64,000 nt of DNA from an uncultured Bacteroides sp. (GCA_945874355.1 CAMCGB010000004.1:1-64000), one strand, 5' to 3'. Positions 8,262 to 17,191 are shown, counted from the first letter of the stretch. The notes: generated by a model from the sequence alone, not told the origin. Numbers and translations are program-made.

Positions 8262-10163
8262 ATGAATCAGAATACAACATACACAGACGACAACATCCGG
8301 ACCCTGGAAGGTGTCGAGCACATCCGCCGCCGTCCCGGAATGTACATAGGCAGGCTCGGTGACGGAAAGAGTCCAGGCGACGGCATCTATGTGCTGCTCA
8401 AGGAGATAATAGACAACTCCATAGACGAATTCTCGGCCGGTTTCGGTAAGGAGATACGCATTGTCATAGAAGATGGGAATGTCAGCGTGCGGGACTACGG
8501 GCGCGGAATCCCCCTCGACTCCGTGATCAAGGCCGTCAGCATACTCAACACCGGAGGCAAGTTCGACGACAAGGCTTTCAAGAAGTCTGTAGGCCTGAAC
8601 GGTGTCGGCACCAAGGCAGTCAACGCACTGTCGTCGGAGTTCTACGTATGTTCGTACCGCGACAAGATGTGCTCCTGGGCGCGTTTCGAGAAGGGGCAGC
8701 TGATGGACAGCGGCAAGGAGAGCAGCAGCGAGAAGGACGGAACACTGGTGAAGTTCACCCCGGACAGCCTGATGTTCGGAGAGTACGCCTTCAACCCGGA
8801 GTATGTCACCGCAATGGTCAAGAACTACTCCTACCTCAAGAAGGGCTTGAGCCTGAACTTCAACGGCACTGTGTTCAAGAGCGAGAACGGTCTTCTCGAC
8901 CTTGTGAGGGAGAACCTCAGCGAGGAGCCCCTCTACCCGCCCATACACCTTGAAGGGGAGGACATAGAGATAGTGATGAGCCACTGCAACGCCTACGGGG
9001 AGAACATCAGCTCTTTCGTCAACGGGCAGAACACCCGCGACGGTGGCACCCATCTGGCAGCCTTCAGGGAAGCTGTTGCCAAGACCCTCAAGGAGTTCTT
9101 CAAAAAGAATTATGAGCCTTCGGACTGCCGCCAGGGACTTGTGGGAGCTATCAGCATCCAGATTCAGGAGCCGAATTTCGAAGGCCAGACCAAGACCAAG
9201 CTGGGTTCCACATATATGTGGGAGAAACAGTATCAGGACGAAAAGGGAGTTCTGCGCACAGATGTAGGCCCGACCATCAGGACCTATATCAACGACTTCG
9301 TGGCCAGGAATCTGGACAACTACCTGCACATGCACAAGGAGATAGTCCAGAATATCGAGGACAAGATCAAAGCTTCCCAGCAGGAAAGGGAGGAGATCTC
9401 CAGCATACAGAAAAAGACCCGCGAGCGCAACAAGAAAACCAGCGTATTCAACCCCAAGCTGAGAGACTGCCGCTACCACTACAACGACAAAATCAACGAC
9501 AAGAACCAGGATTTCGTCGAAGGCAGTTCCATCTTCATCACTGAGGGAGACTCGGCGAGCGGAACCATCACCAAAGCCCGCAACTCGAACTTCCAGGCCG
9601 TGTTCTCGCTGCGCGGAAAGCCTATCAACTGCTACAAGGAGAGCCGCAAGAGGGTGGCCGAGAACGAAGAGCTCAACCTGCTCATATCCGCCCTCGGAGT
9701 GGAGGATGACCTCGAAGGCCTGAGGTACAACAACATCATCGTGGCCACCGATGCCGATGACGACGGAATGCACATCAGGATGCTGGTGCTCACCTTCTTC
9801 CTGAAGTACTACCCCGACCTTATCAGAAGAGGCCACGTGCACATACTCCAGACTCCCCTTTTCAGGGTTCAGAATAAGAAGGAGAACATCTACTGCTACT
9901 CTTCGGAGGAGAAGGAGAAAGCCGTCTCGCAGCTCAAGAACGGGGTGGAAATCACCCGTTTCAAAGGTCTGGGTGAGATTTCGGCGCCGGAATTCGTGCA
10001 TTTCATAGGGCCTGATATGAGGCTTGACGAAGTCAAAATCAGCGACGAAGAGTCGATTGCCGAGATTTTGGAGTTCTATATGGGAGACAACACGGCGGAC
10101 AGGCAGCACTTCACCTGCCGCAACCTCCGCAGCGAAGAGCAACTCGAAGATATAAGTATCTAG
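8262..10163 (+). CDS. parE: DNA topoisomerase IV subunit B (type II topoisomerase ATPase subunit)
   Basis: 633 residues, normal for ParE and shorter than proteobacterial GyrB. The GHKL ATPase has RRRPGMYIG, EIIDNSIDE, DYGRGIP and NGVGTKAVNALS in the first 125 residues. A transducer domain follows, then a TOPRIM domain with EGDSASG near residue 428 and the metal-binding TDADDDGMHIR near residue 497, then FKGLGEI near the end. With ParC it decatenates daughter chromosomes; parC is not in this window. It is second in an operon with the DUF1573 gene (7-base gap) and the acyltransferase gene (2-base gap). ParE is preferred over GyrB because of length and the absence of an insertion in TOPRIM. Confidence 0.92.
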   Translation: MNQNTTYTDDNIRTLEGVEHIRRRPGMYIGRLGDGKSPGDGIYVLLKEIIDNSIDEFSAGFGKEIRIVIEDGNVSVRDYGRGIPLDSVIKAVSILNTGGKFDDKAFKKSVGLNGVGTKAVNALSSEFYVCSYRDKMCSWARFEKGQLMDSGKESSSEKDGTLVKFTPDSLMFGEYAFNPEYVTAMVKNYSYLKKGLSLNFNGTVFKSENGLLDLVRENLSEEPLYPPIHLEGEDIEIVMSHCNAYGENISSFVNGQNTRDGGTHLAAFREAVAKTLKEFFKKNYEPSDCRQGLVGAISIQIQEPNFEGQTKTKLGSTYMWEKQYQDEKGVLRTDVGPTIRTYINDFVARNLDNYLHMHKEIVQNIEDKIKASQQEREEISSIQKKTRERNKKTSVFNPKLRDCRYHYNDKINDKNQDFVEGSSIFITEGDSASGTITKARNSNFQAVFSLRGKPINCYKESRKRVAENEELNLLISALGVEDDLEGLRYNNIIVATDADDDGMHIRMLVLTFFLKYYPDLIRRGHVHILQTPLFRVQNKKENIYCYSSEEKEKAVSQLKNGVEITRFKGLGEISAPEFVHFIGPDMRLDEVKISDEESIAEILEFYMGDNTADRQHFTCRNLRSEEQLEDISI

Positions 10164-10165
10164 AA

Positions 10166-10732
10166 ATGAAGAAAAAGAAGAAAGATAACATCTATGCCAA
10201 GATTATGCGCAAGCTCGGCTGGGTAGCTGACAGCGGACCGGCTCCGGAGCAGAAGTGCGTCATTCTGGGCGTACCGCACACCAGCATAGCCGACTTCCTG
10301 ATAGCCTACTTCTACTACAAGAGTCTGGGACACGTAGCCCACGTGATGATCAAAAAGGAGTTTTTCTTCTGGCCGCTCGGGCCCATACTCCGCAAGTGGG
10401 GCTGCATTCCGGTAGACCGCAAGAGCGGAGCAACGGTAGTGCGCAGCGTCATCAGCGAAATGGAGAAGGCCGAAGGAGAGTTCCACCTGTGCATCGCTCC
10501 CGAAGGCACGCGCAAACCTGTCAGGAAATGGAAGATGGGCTACCACGCCATAGCGAAGGCTATGAACTGTCCTGTGTACCTGGGATACTTCGACTGGGGC
10601 ACAAAGCACATCAGCATAGGAGAGAGGTTCGAGCTGGGTGACAATGCCCGCGCAGACACCGACCTCATACAGCAGAAGTACGAACAGCTGCACCTTACAG
10701 GCAAGCATCCCGAGAACTACATCACACATTGA
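10166..10732 (+). CDS. PlsC-type acyltransferase
   Basis: 188 residues. The glycerolipid acyltransferase motifs are in order: PHTSIADF (HxxxxD catalytic pair) near residue 38, a block around KKEFFFWPLGPILRKWGCIPVDR, then APEGTRK, then PVYLGYFD. It probably transfers an acyl chain to a phospholipid or ornithine-lipid precursor at the inner membrane; the acceptor is not predictable. There is no transmembrane anchor beyond an amphipathic N-terminus rich in Lys (MKKKKKD). It follows parE by 2 bases and ends before the ribosomal operon promoter. Confidence 0.85.
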   Translation: MKKKKKDNIYAKIMRKLGWVADSGPAPEQKCVILGVPHTSIADFLIAYFYYKSLGHVAHVMIKKEFFFWPLGPILRKWGCIPVDRKSGATVVRSVISEMEKAEGEFHLCIAPEGTRKPVRKWKMGYHAIAKAMNCPVYLGYFDWGTKHISIGERFELGDNARADTDLIQQKYEQLHLTGKHPENYITH

Positions 10733-10751
10733 GGCCCCGGAACAGAAAGTA

Positions 10752-10783
10752 TTTGGAAAGAAGAATAAAAATTACTATATTTG
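10752..10783 (+). promoter_or_regulatory. rpsF operon promoter (-33 TTTG, -7 TATATTTG)
   Basis: TTTG at 10752-10755 and TATATTTG at 10776-10783 are 20 bases apart, the spacing also found at the purE and tRNA-Lys promoters here. The start of transcription should lie near 10788. Confidence 0.8.
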
Positions 10784-10785
10784 CA

Positions 10786-10803
10786 GCCCCCAAAAATGGG
10801 GGC
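10786..10803 (+). promoter_or_regulatory. Hairpin at the 5' end of the rpsF leader
   Basis: GCCCCC-AAAAAT-GGGGGC, a perfect 6-bp stem with a 6-base loop, at or just after the predicted transcription start and 25 bases before the rpsF ATG. rpsF leaders in other bacteria can bind the S6:S18 complex; the bulge expected of that motif is not evident, so this is only a candidate control element. Confidence 0.4.
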
Positions 10804-10828
10804 TTATCATTTAACAACAAACAACATT

Positions 10829-11239
10829 ATGATCAAACAGTACGAAACCGTTTTCATTGCAACTCCCGTTTTGTCTGATGCCCAGATGAAGGAAGCGGTT
10901 GCCAAGTACACCGATCTTATCAAAGCCAACGGCGGAGAGGTCGTGTACGAGGAGGACTGGGGTCTTAAGCAGCTCGCTTATCCTATCGACCACAAGACCT
11001 CCGGATTCTATTATCTCATCGAGTTCAAGGCTGCTCCCGAGTTCATCGCAACTCTCGAGACCCAGTATCACCGCGACGAGCGCATCATCCGCTACCTTAC
11101 CGTAGCCCTTGACAAGGACGCTGTCGCATACGCAGAGCATCGCCGCGCCAACCGCGCTGCCAAGGCCGCCGCTCCCAAGGCTGAGCCCGTAGCAGAGAGC
11201 GTTGTTGAGGCAAAGAGCGAAGAAAGTGTAGAAGCATAA
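10829..11239 (+). CDS. rpsF: 30S ribosomal protein bS6
   Basis: 136 residues from the ATG at 10829 ([10 protein letters not shown]). The family core follows: [12 protein letters not shown], a beta-alpha-beta fold with [14 protein letters not shown] and [10 protein letters not shown], and [13 protein letters not shown]. The Ala/Glu-rich tail after residue 110 is normal in Bacteroidota. The in-frame extension to 10781 overlaps the promoter and hairpin and is rejected. bS6 pairs with bS18 on the 30S platform. First gene of rpsF-rpsR-rplI. Confidence 0.97.
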   Translation: MIKQYETVFIATPVLSDAQMKEAVAKYTDLIKANGGEVVYEEDWGLKQLAYPIDHKTSGFYYLIEFKAAPEFIATLETQYHRDERIIRYLTVALDKDAVAYAEHRRANRAAKAAAPKAEPVAESVVEAKSEESVEA

Positions 11240-11241
11240 TC

Positions 11242-11249
11242 AGAGGAGG
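11242..11249 (+). promoter_or_regulatory. Strong Shine-Dalgarno sequence for rpsR
   Basis: AGAGGAGG, 7 bases before the rpsR ATG, can pair with the 16S rRNA 3' end over its full length. It stands out because the other start regions I read in this window have no comparable site, as expected for Bacteroidota. Confidence 0.75.
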
Positions 11250-11256
11250 AAGAATT

Positions 11257-11529
11257 ATGGCAAACGCAGCAAACAACGAAATCCGTTATCTGAACCCTCC
11301 TACCGTAGAGGTTCGCAAGAAGAAATACTGCCGTTTCAAGAAGGCAGGCATCAAGTATGTTGATTACAAGGACCCTGAGTTCCTGAAGAAGTTCCTCAAC
11401 GAGCAGGGAAAGATTCTCCCCCGCCGCATCACCGGAACCTCTCTCAAGTTCCAGCGCAAGGTCGCTCAGGCCGTAAAGAGAGCGAGGTCTCTGGCTCTTC
11501 TTCCTTATGTTACTGACCTCCTTAAATAA
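11257..11529 (+). CDS. rpsR: 30S ribosomal protein bS18
   Basis: 90 residues, normal size. The family signature is clear: [18 protein letters not shown], then [36 protein letters not shown] and LALLPYV. bS18 binds next to bS6 on the 30S platform, near the 3' end of 16S rRNA. In Bacteroidota, bS18 together with bS6 and bS21 forms the pocket that hides the anti-Shine-Dalgarno sequence. The gene lies 17 bases after rpsF and has an unusually strong ribosome-binding site. Confidence 0.97.
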   Translation: MANAANNEIRYLNPPTVEVRKKKYCRFKKAGIKYVDYKDPEFLKKFLNEQGKILPRRITGTSLKFQRKVAQAVKRARSLALLPYVTDLLK

Positions 11530-11539
11530 TTGAAGCGTT

Positions 11540-11980
11540 ATGAAGATCATACTTAAAAAAGACGTAGTCAATCTCGGCGAGGCCGGAGAGATTGTAGAGG
11601 TAAAGACCGGTTACGCTCTCAATTACCTTGTACCCCAGGGTTATGCAACAGTAGGAACTCCTTCTGCCATCAAGCAGCACGAGGAGACTCTCCGTCAGAG
11701 GGCTCACAAAGAAGCAAAGCTTGTTGCTGATGCACAGGCTGTTGCAGCTAAGATTGAGGCAGTTCAGCTCAGCCTTGCCGCCAAGGTGGGCGAGAGCGGA
11801 AAGCTCTATGGAGCCATCACTTCAGCTCAGGTGGCCGAGGCTCTTGCAGCAGCAGGAGTTGAGGTTGACAAGAGGAACATCACCCTTCCCGAAATCAAGG
11901 AAGTCGGCGAGTTCGAGGGCAAGGTAAAGTGCTACAAGGGCGTATTCGCAACTGTAAAGATAGTTGTTGCCGCAGAGTAA
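11540..11980 (+). CDS. rplI: 50S ribosomal protein bL9
   Basis: 146 residues, the usual length. The N-terminal RNA-binding domain has MKIILKKDVVNLGEAGEIVEVKTGYALNYLVPQGYA split by a short loop; a long helix (residues 45-75) connects to the C-terminal domain (GKLYGAITSAQVAEAL, EFEGKVKCYKGVFATVKIVV). It stabilises the 50S stalk base and maintains reading frame. Third gene of the rpsF operon, 10 bases after rpsR, followed by an intrinsic terminator. Confidence 0.97.
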   Translation: MKIILKKDVVNLGEAGEIVEVKTGYALNYLVPQGYATVGTPSAIKQHEETLRQRAHKEAKLVADAQAVAAKIEAVQLSLAAKVGESGKLYGAITSAQVAEALAAAGVEVDKRNITLPEIKEVGEFEGKVKCYKGVFATVKIVVAAE

Positions 11981-12001
11981 TCCTCTGAAGCACAGCACTA
12001 T

Positions 12002-12034
12002 AAAAGCCGGTTCTGCAAAGGACCGGCTTTTTTG
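12002..12034 (+). terminator. Intrinsic terminator of the rpsF-rpsR-rplI operon
   Basis: A 12-bp stem (AAAAGCCGGTTC / GGACCGGCTTTT, one G-U pair) with a 6-base loop and a run of T. The A run on the other side may also let it stop the convergent transcript. Confidence 0.9.
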
Positions 12035-12048
12035 ATATATCGAATTAC

Positions 12049-12441
12049 TTACTGAACCATTATCCCGACGAAAGCCGCAAGAATAATCATAGCGAAAAAC
12101 GATCCCACCCAGAGCGAAGTTGAGTTGCGGGACTGGGGTATCTTGCTTTTGGGCATAAAAATCAGGAGCAGAGCTGATATGACGAAAACCAGGTACCACA
12201 CCGGAGTGTTGTAGCGCAGAAGCGCTACAGCAAGCGCACAGGCGGGGAGAAGCGCTATGGAATAGGAAAGGAAAGTCCTTTTGCGGGCTATTAGCCATGT
12301 AAGGAACTGCACCAGACACAGGCACAGGCTGGCTCCGACGGAAGTCAGAGCATCGGCTCCCCTGAGCAGGATAAATACGGTCAGTATGACTCCGAAAAGA
12401 GCCGTACTGACCGCACAGAAGTATTTCGAGGTTCTTGTCAT
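12049..12441 (-). CDS. Small membrane protein of unknown function
   Basis: 130 residues with four likely membrane segments (about 10-27, 33-52, 58-75 and 81-94) plus a fifth near the C-terminus (112-129). I do not recognise a family. Its ATG overlaps the stop of the upstream peptide transporter by one base (TGATG), so the two are probably translationally coupled and may work together or simply share expression. It ends 15 bases from the ribosomal operon terminator. Confidence 0.75.
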   Translation of the reverse strand: MTRTSKYFCAVSTALFGVILTVFILLRGADALTSVGASLCLCLVQFLTWLIARKRTFLSYSIALLPACALAVALLRYNTPVWYLVFVISALLLIFMPKSKIPQSRNSTSLWVGSFFAMIILAAFVGIMVQ

Positions 12442-13997
12442 CAGTTCCCGGTGGCTGCTTCAATCTTCTTCATCAGCGCGAACATAATCACTGCGGCTAT
12501 CAGGCAGAGGGCGATGAGTATGCCCCAGTTGGCCATAAGAGGAATTCTGTTCCAAAGCATTGAAGGAATACTGCTGAGGTAGTTGCCGATAGCAGTGGCG
12601 GCGAACCAGCATCCCATCATCATACCCTTATACTTGGGAGGAGCGACCTTTGATACGAAGGAGATACCCATAGGTGAAAGCAGAAGCTCCGCAAAAGTCA
12701 GGGTAAGGTAGGTGGAAATCAGCCAACCCGGAGAAAGGATGCTCTGGGTCTCGCTTGCACCAAGATCCATAGGAGAAGTGAGGCCGAAGGATGCGAGAGT
12801 GATGATGACGAATCCGAGGGCGGCCACAAGCATACCGTAGGCAATCTTCTTGGGAGCTGAAGGCTCTTTACCCTTGGAGGCAAGGGAGTTGAACAGAGCC
12901 ATGGAGATAGGAGTCAGAGCAACCACAAAGAAAGGATTGAACTGCTGGAAGTCTGAAGGCTGGGCGGCAACGGTCTGAGGCATCATACAGTAAAGACCGA
13001 TGGCACCACCCCAGAGAAGCAGGGTAGCTACTCCTGAGCCGATCTTGCCTTTCCTGGTCTCGGACTGGAACACAGAGAAGAGAGTATATACCGAAGCGGC
13101 TATCAGGGCAAGGCTCCAGATATTGAATCCTATTCTCATCGGGCCCTCAACAGAGAGGTTGGTATATTTCTTTGCGAAGAAGGTCAGGGCGGAGCCGTTC
13201 TGATGGAAAGCCATCCAGAAGAAAATCACAACTGCGAACACAAGGAAGAGGGCGACGAGCCTGTCCTTGGTCTGCTTGGGAGTAAGCTCCTCTACGGGAG
13301 CGGCACCCTGCTTAGCCTGCTTGGCGGTGACATCAGCGTGCTTGAACCACCTGCGGCAGCCGAAGTAGATGGCAACAGAAAGGACAAGGGATACGCAGGC
13401 AACTGCAAAACACAGTCCGTAGGCACCTGAAAGGGCATCGAGATATGCGGGATCGGTGCAGGCGGCATCGTAAACAAAGCCCTGCTTTGCAAGCATCACC
13501 TCGGTAATCTTCTTGGCCATGGCAGGAGCGAACATCGCACCTATGTTGATGGCCATATAGAAGAGGCTGAAAGCGGAATCGCGCTTGGCGCTGTACTTGG
13601 GATCGTCATAAAGATTGCCCACAAGAACCTGCAGGTTACCCTTGAACAGACCGGTTCCGACAGCAACAAGAGCAAGACCTCCGAACATCACGAGCTTGGC
13701 GGCAAGACCGTTACCCACAGGAAGGGCCAGGGACAGGTAGCCCAGGAACATCACGGTGATACCCACCACGACGCACTTTCCGTAGCCAATCTTGTCGGCA
13801 ATGATACCTCCGAGCAGAGGCATAAAATAAACTCCGGCAAGGAAAATGGCATAGACCTGACCGGCGACCGCTTCGCTCCAGCCGAATCTGGCCTGCATCA
13901 GCAGGGCCAGTATGGCGAGCATAGTGTAGTAGCCAAACCTCTCGCCGGTGTTGGCGAGGGCCAGCGCAAACAAACCTTTTGGTTGACCTTTGAACAT
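12441..13997 (-). CDS. POT/PTR-family proton-dependent oligopeptide transporter
   Basis: 518 residues with about 14 membrane segments. The N-terminal motif ALANTGERFGYYTMLAI carries the ExxERFxYY-type signature of the POT family (in the shortened GERFGYY form), followed by GGIIADKIGYGK in the first cytoplasmic loop and GTGLFKGNLQVLVGNLY in helix 4. Imports di- and tripeptides across the inner membrane with protons, fitting an amino-acid-fermenting gut-type lifestyle. The downstream small membrane gene is coupled by a TGATG overlap. A possible -7 element lies about 70 bases upstream. Confidence 0.93.
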   Translation of the reverse strand: MFKGQPKGLFALALANTGERFGYYTMLAILALLMQARFGWSEAVAGQVYAIFLAGVYFMPLLGGIIADKIGYGKCVVVGITVMFLGYLSLALPVGNGLAAKLVMFGGLALVAVGTGLFKGNLQVLVGNLYDDPKYSAKRDSAFSLFYMAINIGAMFAPAMAKKITEVMLAKQGFVYDAACTDPAYLDALSGAYGLCFAVACVSLVLSVAIYFGCRRWFKHADVTAKQAKQGAAPVEELTPKQTKDRLVALFLVFAVVIFFWMAFHQNGSALTFFAKKYTNLSVEGPMRIGFNIWSLALIAASVYTLFSVFQSETRKGKIGSGVATLLLWGGAIGLYCMMPQTVAAQPSDFQQFNPFFVVALTPISMALFNSLASKGKEPSAPKKIAYGMLVAALGFVIITLASFGLTSPMDLGASETQSILSPGWLISTYLTLTFAELLLSPMGISFVSKVAPPKYKGMMMGCWFAATAIGNYLSSIPSMLWNRIPLMANWGILIALCLIAAVIMFALMKKIEAATGN

Positions 13998-14296
13998 TGT
14001 TGTATAAATTAATATTGATTGTCAATCATCTGACACGCCTTCCGCTTCAGTTCAAGCGTATCAAAACAAATATAGCAATATTACTCAAGTTTCGCAAGAG
14101 CGCACAAGGCTATCATCAACAAACAGTTTTATGCTTGCGAAAATTGAGCAATAATATTAATTATTTAAGTATCGCAGCATGCGAAACAACAGATTTTTAG
14201 GCCTTCCGGCCCCCCAAAAAAGGAGTGACATTTTTTCAGCAATATTGCACGGTACATCTTTTGCCATAAGTATCAGAAACTAAAAAGACATTTATT
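13998..14296. other. Intergenic region between divergent POT transporter and DUF308 genes
   Basis: 299 bases, A/T-rich, with no convincing gene. It holds a minus-strand -7 candidate (TATATTTG, 14067-14074) for the POT gene. A short GGCC-TTCC-GGCC repeat near 14201-14213 is followed by C and A runs. I see no clear promoter for the DUF308 gene. Confidence 0.6.
14067..14074 (-). promoter_or_regulatory. Candidate promoter -7 element for the POT transporter gene
   Basis: TATATTTG on the minus strand, 70 bases before the ATG. The -33 box is not evident. Confidence 0.4.
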
Positions 14297-14905
14297 ATGG
14301 CAAATATTTTTACTGAACTCAAGGAACGCACCTGCAGAAATGTAAAGCATTGGTGGCTCCTTCTTGTATGCGGAATCCTGTGCGCAATCTGCGGAATCGT
14401 GGTGTTCTGCAACCCTGTCAAGAGCTACATCACCATTTCCATCGTATTCGGAGCCGTGATGCTCATCAACGGCATCGTTGAACTGGTAACAGCCGTCACC
14501 AGCCGTAACTTATTCTTGCTCAGAGGGTACAATATTATGGGCGGGATGCTCGACCTGTTCATCGGTCTCTTCCTGTGCTCGTTCCCCAAACTGACTCTCA
14601 ACCTGCTTCCCATCATCCTCGGCGTCTGGCTGCTTTACCATAGCTTTATGATTATGGGCCTGGGCAGCGACCTTAAGGCCATACGCACCCCGGGCAGCGG
14701 TTTGATGCTTGCGGGAGGTATAATTATGCTGGTTGTTGCCATTTTGGCACTCTTCTCCAATTCATTCGGCACCAATCTGGTCGTCATCCTTACAGGCATC
14801 GCCTTCCTGGTATTCGGAATCATTCTCTGCTGCACAGCCCTTGAGCTGCGCAAAGCTAACCGTTACCTCAACGAGGAGTTCAGCCGCATCGACTACGGCG
14901 ACTAA
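14297..14905 (+). CDS. DUF308 (HdeD-like) membrane protein
   Basis: 202 residues with six predicted membrane segments arranged as three hairpins, the pattern of the HdeD/DUF308 family. Repeats of the type GILCAICGIVVFCNP, GAVMLINGIVELV and GIAFLVFGIILCC are typical. HdeD is linked to acid resistance in E. coli, but most family members have no known function, so none is assigned. Stand-alone gene: both neighbours face away or toward it on the other strand. Confidence 0.85.
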   Translation: MANIFTELKERTCRNVKHWWLLLVCGILCAICGIVVFCNPVKSYITISIVFGAVMLINGIVELVTAVTSRNLFLLRGYNIMGGMLDLFIGLFLCSFPKLTLNLLPIILGVWLLYHSFMIMGLGSDLKAIRTPGSGLMLAGGIIMLVVAILALFSNSFGTNLVVILTGIAFLVFGIILCCTALELRKANRYLNEEFSRIDYGD

Positions 14906-14908
14906 TTA

Positions 14909-14932
14909 GCTTGTCATTTCGAGCGGAGCCCT
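14909..14932. repeat. Fragment resembling a dispersed intergenic repeat
   Basis: The gap after the DUF308 gene contains TTGTCATTTCGAGCGGAGCC. This resembles a short dispersed repeat of the GTCATTTCGAGC type that I recall from Bacteroidota intergenic regions. Only one copy is in the window and it is truncated. Confidence 0.35.
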
Positions 14933-14947
14933 CTAGTCAACCACTGC

Positions 14948-17191
14948 CTACGGAAGGGGCTTGAGCCCTTCCCAGCGGACGTTCCATCCTCCGTCTTTCG
15001 GAAAACCCGGATTGATTTCGGTGCAGCCGTCATAGCCCGCGCACATCATCCCCACCGCGAGCAGCAGACCACCGTTGCCCGGTAGATACATCCTCAGGGT
15101 CTGGGAGCGGTAATTGTTGCCGCTCGGAAGAAGCAGATCGCTGCGGTCATTCATCGTAGCTGCCCTGAGAGCGATGTCGCTGCGTGAAAGCCTGGTGGCA
15201 TTCATCACAAGGGTAGGATAGTTCCAGCTCCAGTTGCCACCATTCCAGTTCCAGTTTTCACTGGCACGTTGAAGAGTTGCCTGGAGCGGTTCTTCTTCCA
15301 CAAGAGGGCTTGCGGGAAGCATACCGTAAGCGAGCAGGTTTTCCGACGAAGTACCCCTCACATAGAAAGGATCCCTGCCGTCGGCACGCTTTGAAGGCTT
15401 GACATATACAATCTCCCCCTTCGGCCTCTGTCCGTTCACATAGCCTCCTGCGGGAGCAGCGGCTGCCGTCGATACCGGAATGGTCATTGTCTTGAAGTCA
15501 GGGATGCCGGGGCCTTTCTCCGCAGGGAGGTATATTCCGTCCGGGCTCGTGCTCAGGGGTGCAAGTTTTTCCATAATGCCGTCCCAGCGGCTATCCCTTT
15601 GCATTCCGCTGCGCTCTCTCCACTTCTGGGCGGTCGAGAGTCCGAAGTGCCAGTAGGCCATCTCAAAAGCGGGGTTGAGTGTGGCTTCTTCGTTGTAAGA
15701 CTCGTTGGCTGCACACGCACCTTGAATGATATATCTGTCATTCTCAGCGTCATAGCTCACAAAAGAAGCCATGAATGCGGCACTCTGGGCTACCATTTCC
15801 GAGTATTTTTCAAGTATCCTGCTCTTCTCTTTTTCGCTTTCGGCAGCCCTGTAGAGAAGTTCTGCCATATATATCGGATGAGGCTGCTGCCATATTATGA
15901 AGGAACCGATATCGGAAGGAGCTTCGATTGCACTCGGATCTGTCATTTTCATCCACCTCACCCCTTCGAAACCCTGACGGGAGGCAATTTCACGGGCGTT
16001 GTCCATCGCTTTGAGATAGAAGTCCAACTGCCTTTCCAGCAGCTGCGGCTGGTTCCATAAAGCATAGTGGAAACTGTGCCACATCACCATCTCGAGATGG
16101 AACTTTCCGTACCAGGAATTGTATGTGAGTCCCGTCTCTGCAGGCGGATAGTCCTGAGCTTCCTGACTCCTAATAAGATATTGGGACAGAACGACTCTGC
16201 GCTCAAGAAGCGGAGCTCTCGGGTCGGTGCACTGCGAGAAGTCAATGATTCCGGTGGTATTCCAGTAGTCATTCCAGAGCCTTCGGGTGGACTTCTGCGC
16301 CTGGACGTATGATTGGGCCTTGAGGGCTTGCGGGCTGAAACGCACATTGAAACTCCAGTCTTTGCCGCCCGCCTTCAGGACAAAGGCATTCTCCGAGAGT
16401 CTTTCCAGAGAGCACTTTCCATCCCAATGCAAGGCCACATAGTACTCGGTGGAGTCCACTACCCTTTTGATAAGGGCGCTATGATCCTCTTCGCTGAGTA
16501 TGACACTGCTGTGGAGCGAGTCGGCATCCCAGTTGCAGCCGTCGTCCGTATGGCCTCCGCTCGGGTAAGGGAAGCGGAGCGTGACGTTCAGAAGGGTATC
16601 GCTCACTATACGCGCTGCTATCTGGTCCTCTCCTTCCCCTCCGCACACTGTGCTTACTCTCACGTCGTGTCCTTTATACCGGAAGGCAGACTCAAGAGAG
16701 CCGTCGTACAGGTGCAGGGTCTGGTTTATGTCCGTAATAGCTTCTGCTTCAAAGTCTTCAAAGCCCACATTACCCAAGTGCAGCCTATGGGGATTGGCTC
16801 TTATCCACTCTGCCGCCGCCTGACTTCTTTCGCTCATTCCCAGCCCCTTCTGCACTGCGTACACGCCTTGCGGATGGCCCGGCAGCGGATGGTTTTCAAG
16901 GATTTCTTCCGCCCTGTAGCCTTCCGTATTGGGGTAACTATGCCAGCCCCACTGGCTGTAGGTTCCGAGCGAGAGACCTTCGCTGTACATCTGCGGGAAA
17001 GTCTGCAGGCCCGTGGCATCCATCACCGCGGCAAACTTGCCGTTGCCTATGTTCAGCGAATGCAGCGGATTGAGCTCACTCACCACCGGATTGTTCCTCT
17101 CCAGAAGAGAGCGCCGGTCGATTTTCTCATTTTCAGTACAACTGACAAGGAGCGGCAAGAGGAGACAAGTAATTAAGGAAATCTGTTTCAT
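14948..17191 (-). CDS. Six-hairpin glycoside hydrolase-like lipoprotein (GH65-like)
   Basis: 747 residues. The N-terminus (MKQISLITCLLLPLLVSC) has a lipobox LVSC, so it is a lipoprotein. An N-terminal beta-sandwich is followed by an (alpha/alpha)6 barrel. YNSWYGKFHLEMVMWHSFHYALW and EGVRWMKMTDPS are in the places where GH65 proteins have their substrate-binding and catalytic segments; the likely acid is a Glu in the barrel, but I cannot fix it by eye. The substrate could be an alpha-glucoside or another alpha-linked sugar. The gene stands alone, with no SusC/SusD pair nearby, so its polysaccharide target cannot be inferred from context. Confidence 0.72.
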   Translation of the reverse strand: MKQISLITCLLLPLLVSCTENEKIDRRSLLERNNPVVSELNPLHSLNIGNGKFAAVMDATGLQTFPQMYSEGLSLGTYSQWGWHSYPNTEGYRAEEILENHPLPGHPQGVYAVQKGLGMSERSQAAAEWIRANPHRLHLGNVGFEDFEAEAITDINQTLHLYDGSLESAFRYKGHDVRVSTVCGGEGEDQIAARIVSDTLLNVTLRFPYPSGGHTDDGCNWDADSLHSSVILSEEDHSALIKRVVDSTEYYVALHWDGKCSLERLSENAFVLKAGGKDWSFNVRFSPQALKAQSYVQAQKSTRRLWNDYWNTTGIIDFSQCTDPRAPLLERRVVLSQYLIRSQEAQDYPPAETGLTYNSWYGKFHLEMVMWHSFHYALWNQPQLLERQLDFYLKAMDNAREIASRQGFEGVRWMKMTDPSAIEAPSDIGSFIIWQQPHPIYMAELLYRAAESEKEKSRILEKYSEMVAQSAAFMASFVSYDAENDRYIIQGACAANESYNEEATLNPAFEMAYWHFGLSTAQKWRERSGMQRDSRWDGIMEKLAPLSTSPDGIYLPAEKGPGIPDFKTMTIPVSTAAAAPAGGYVNGQRPKGEIVYVKPSKRADGRDPFYVRGTSSENLLAYGMLPASPLVEEEPLQATLQRASENWNWNGGNWSWNYPTLVMNATRLSRSDIALRAATMNDRSDLLLPSGNNYRSQTLRMYLPGNGGLLLAVGMMCAGYDGCTEINPGFPKDGGWNVRWEGLKPLP

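Noticed and set aside
8232..10142. A 636-codon open frame on the minus strand
   Set aside because: It lies wholly opposite parE, which has every family motif. The translated product is low-complexity Leu/Val/His-rich with no recognisable domain, a shadow of codon bias.
16313..17176. A 287-codon open frame on the plus strand
   Set aside because: Opposite the GH65-like lipoprotein gene; no family match and no promoter.
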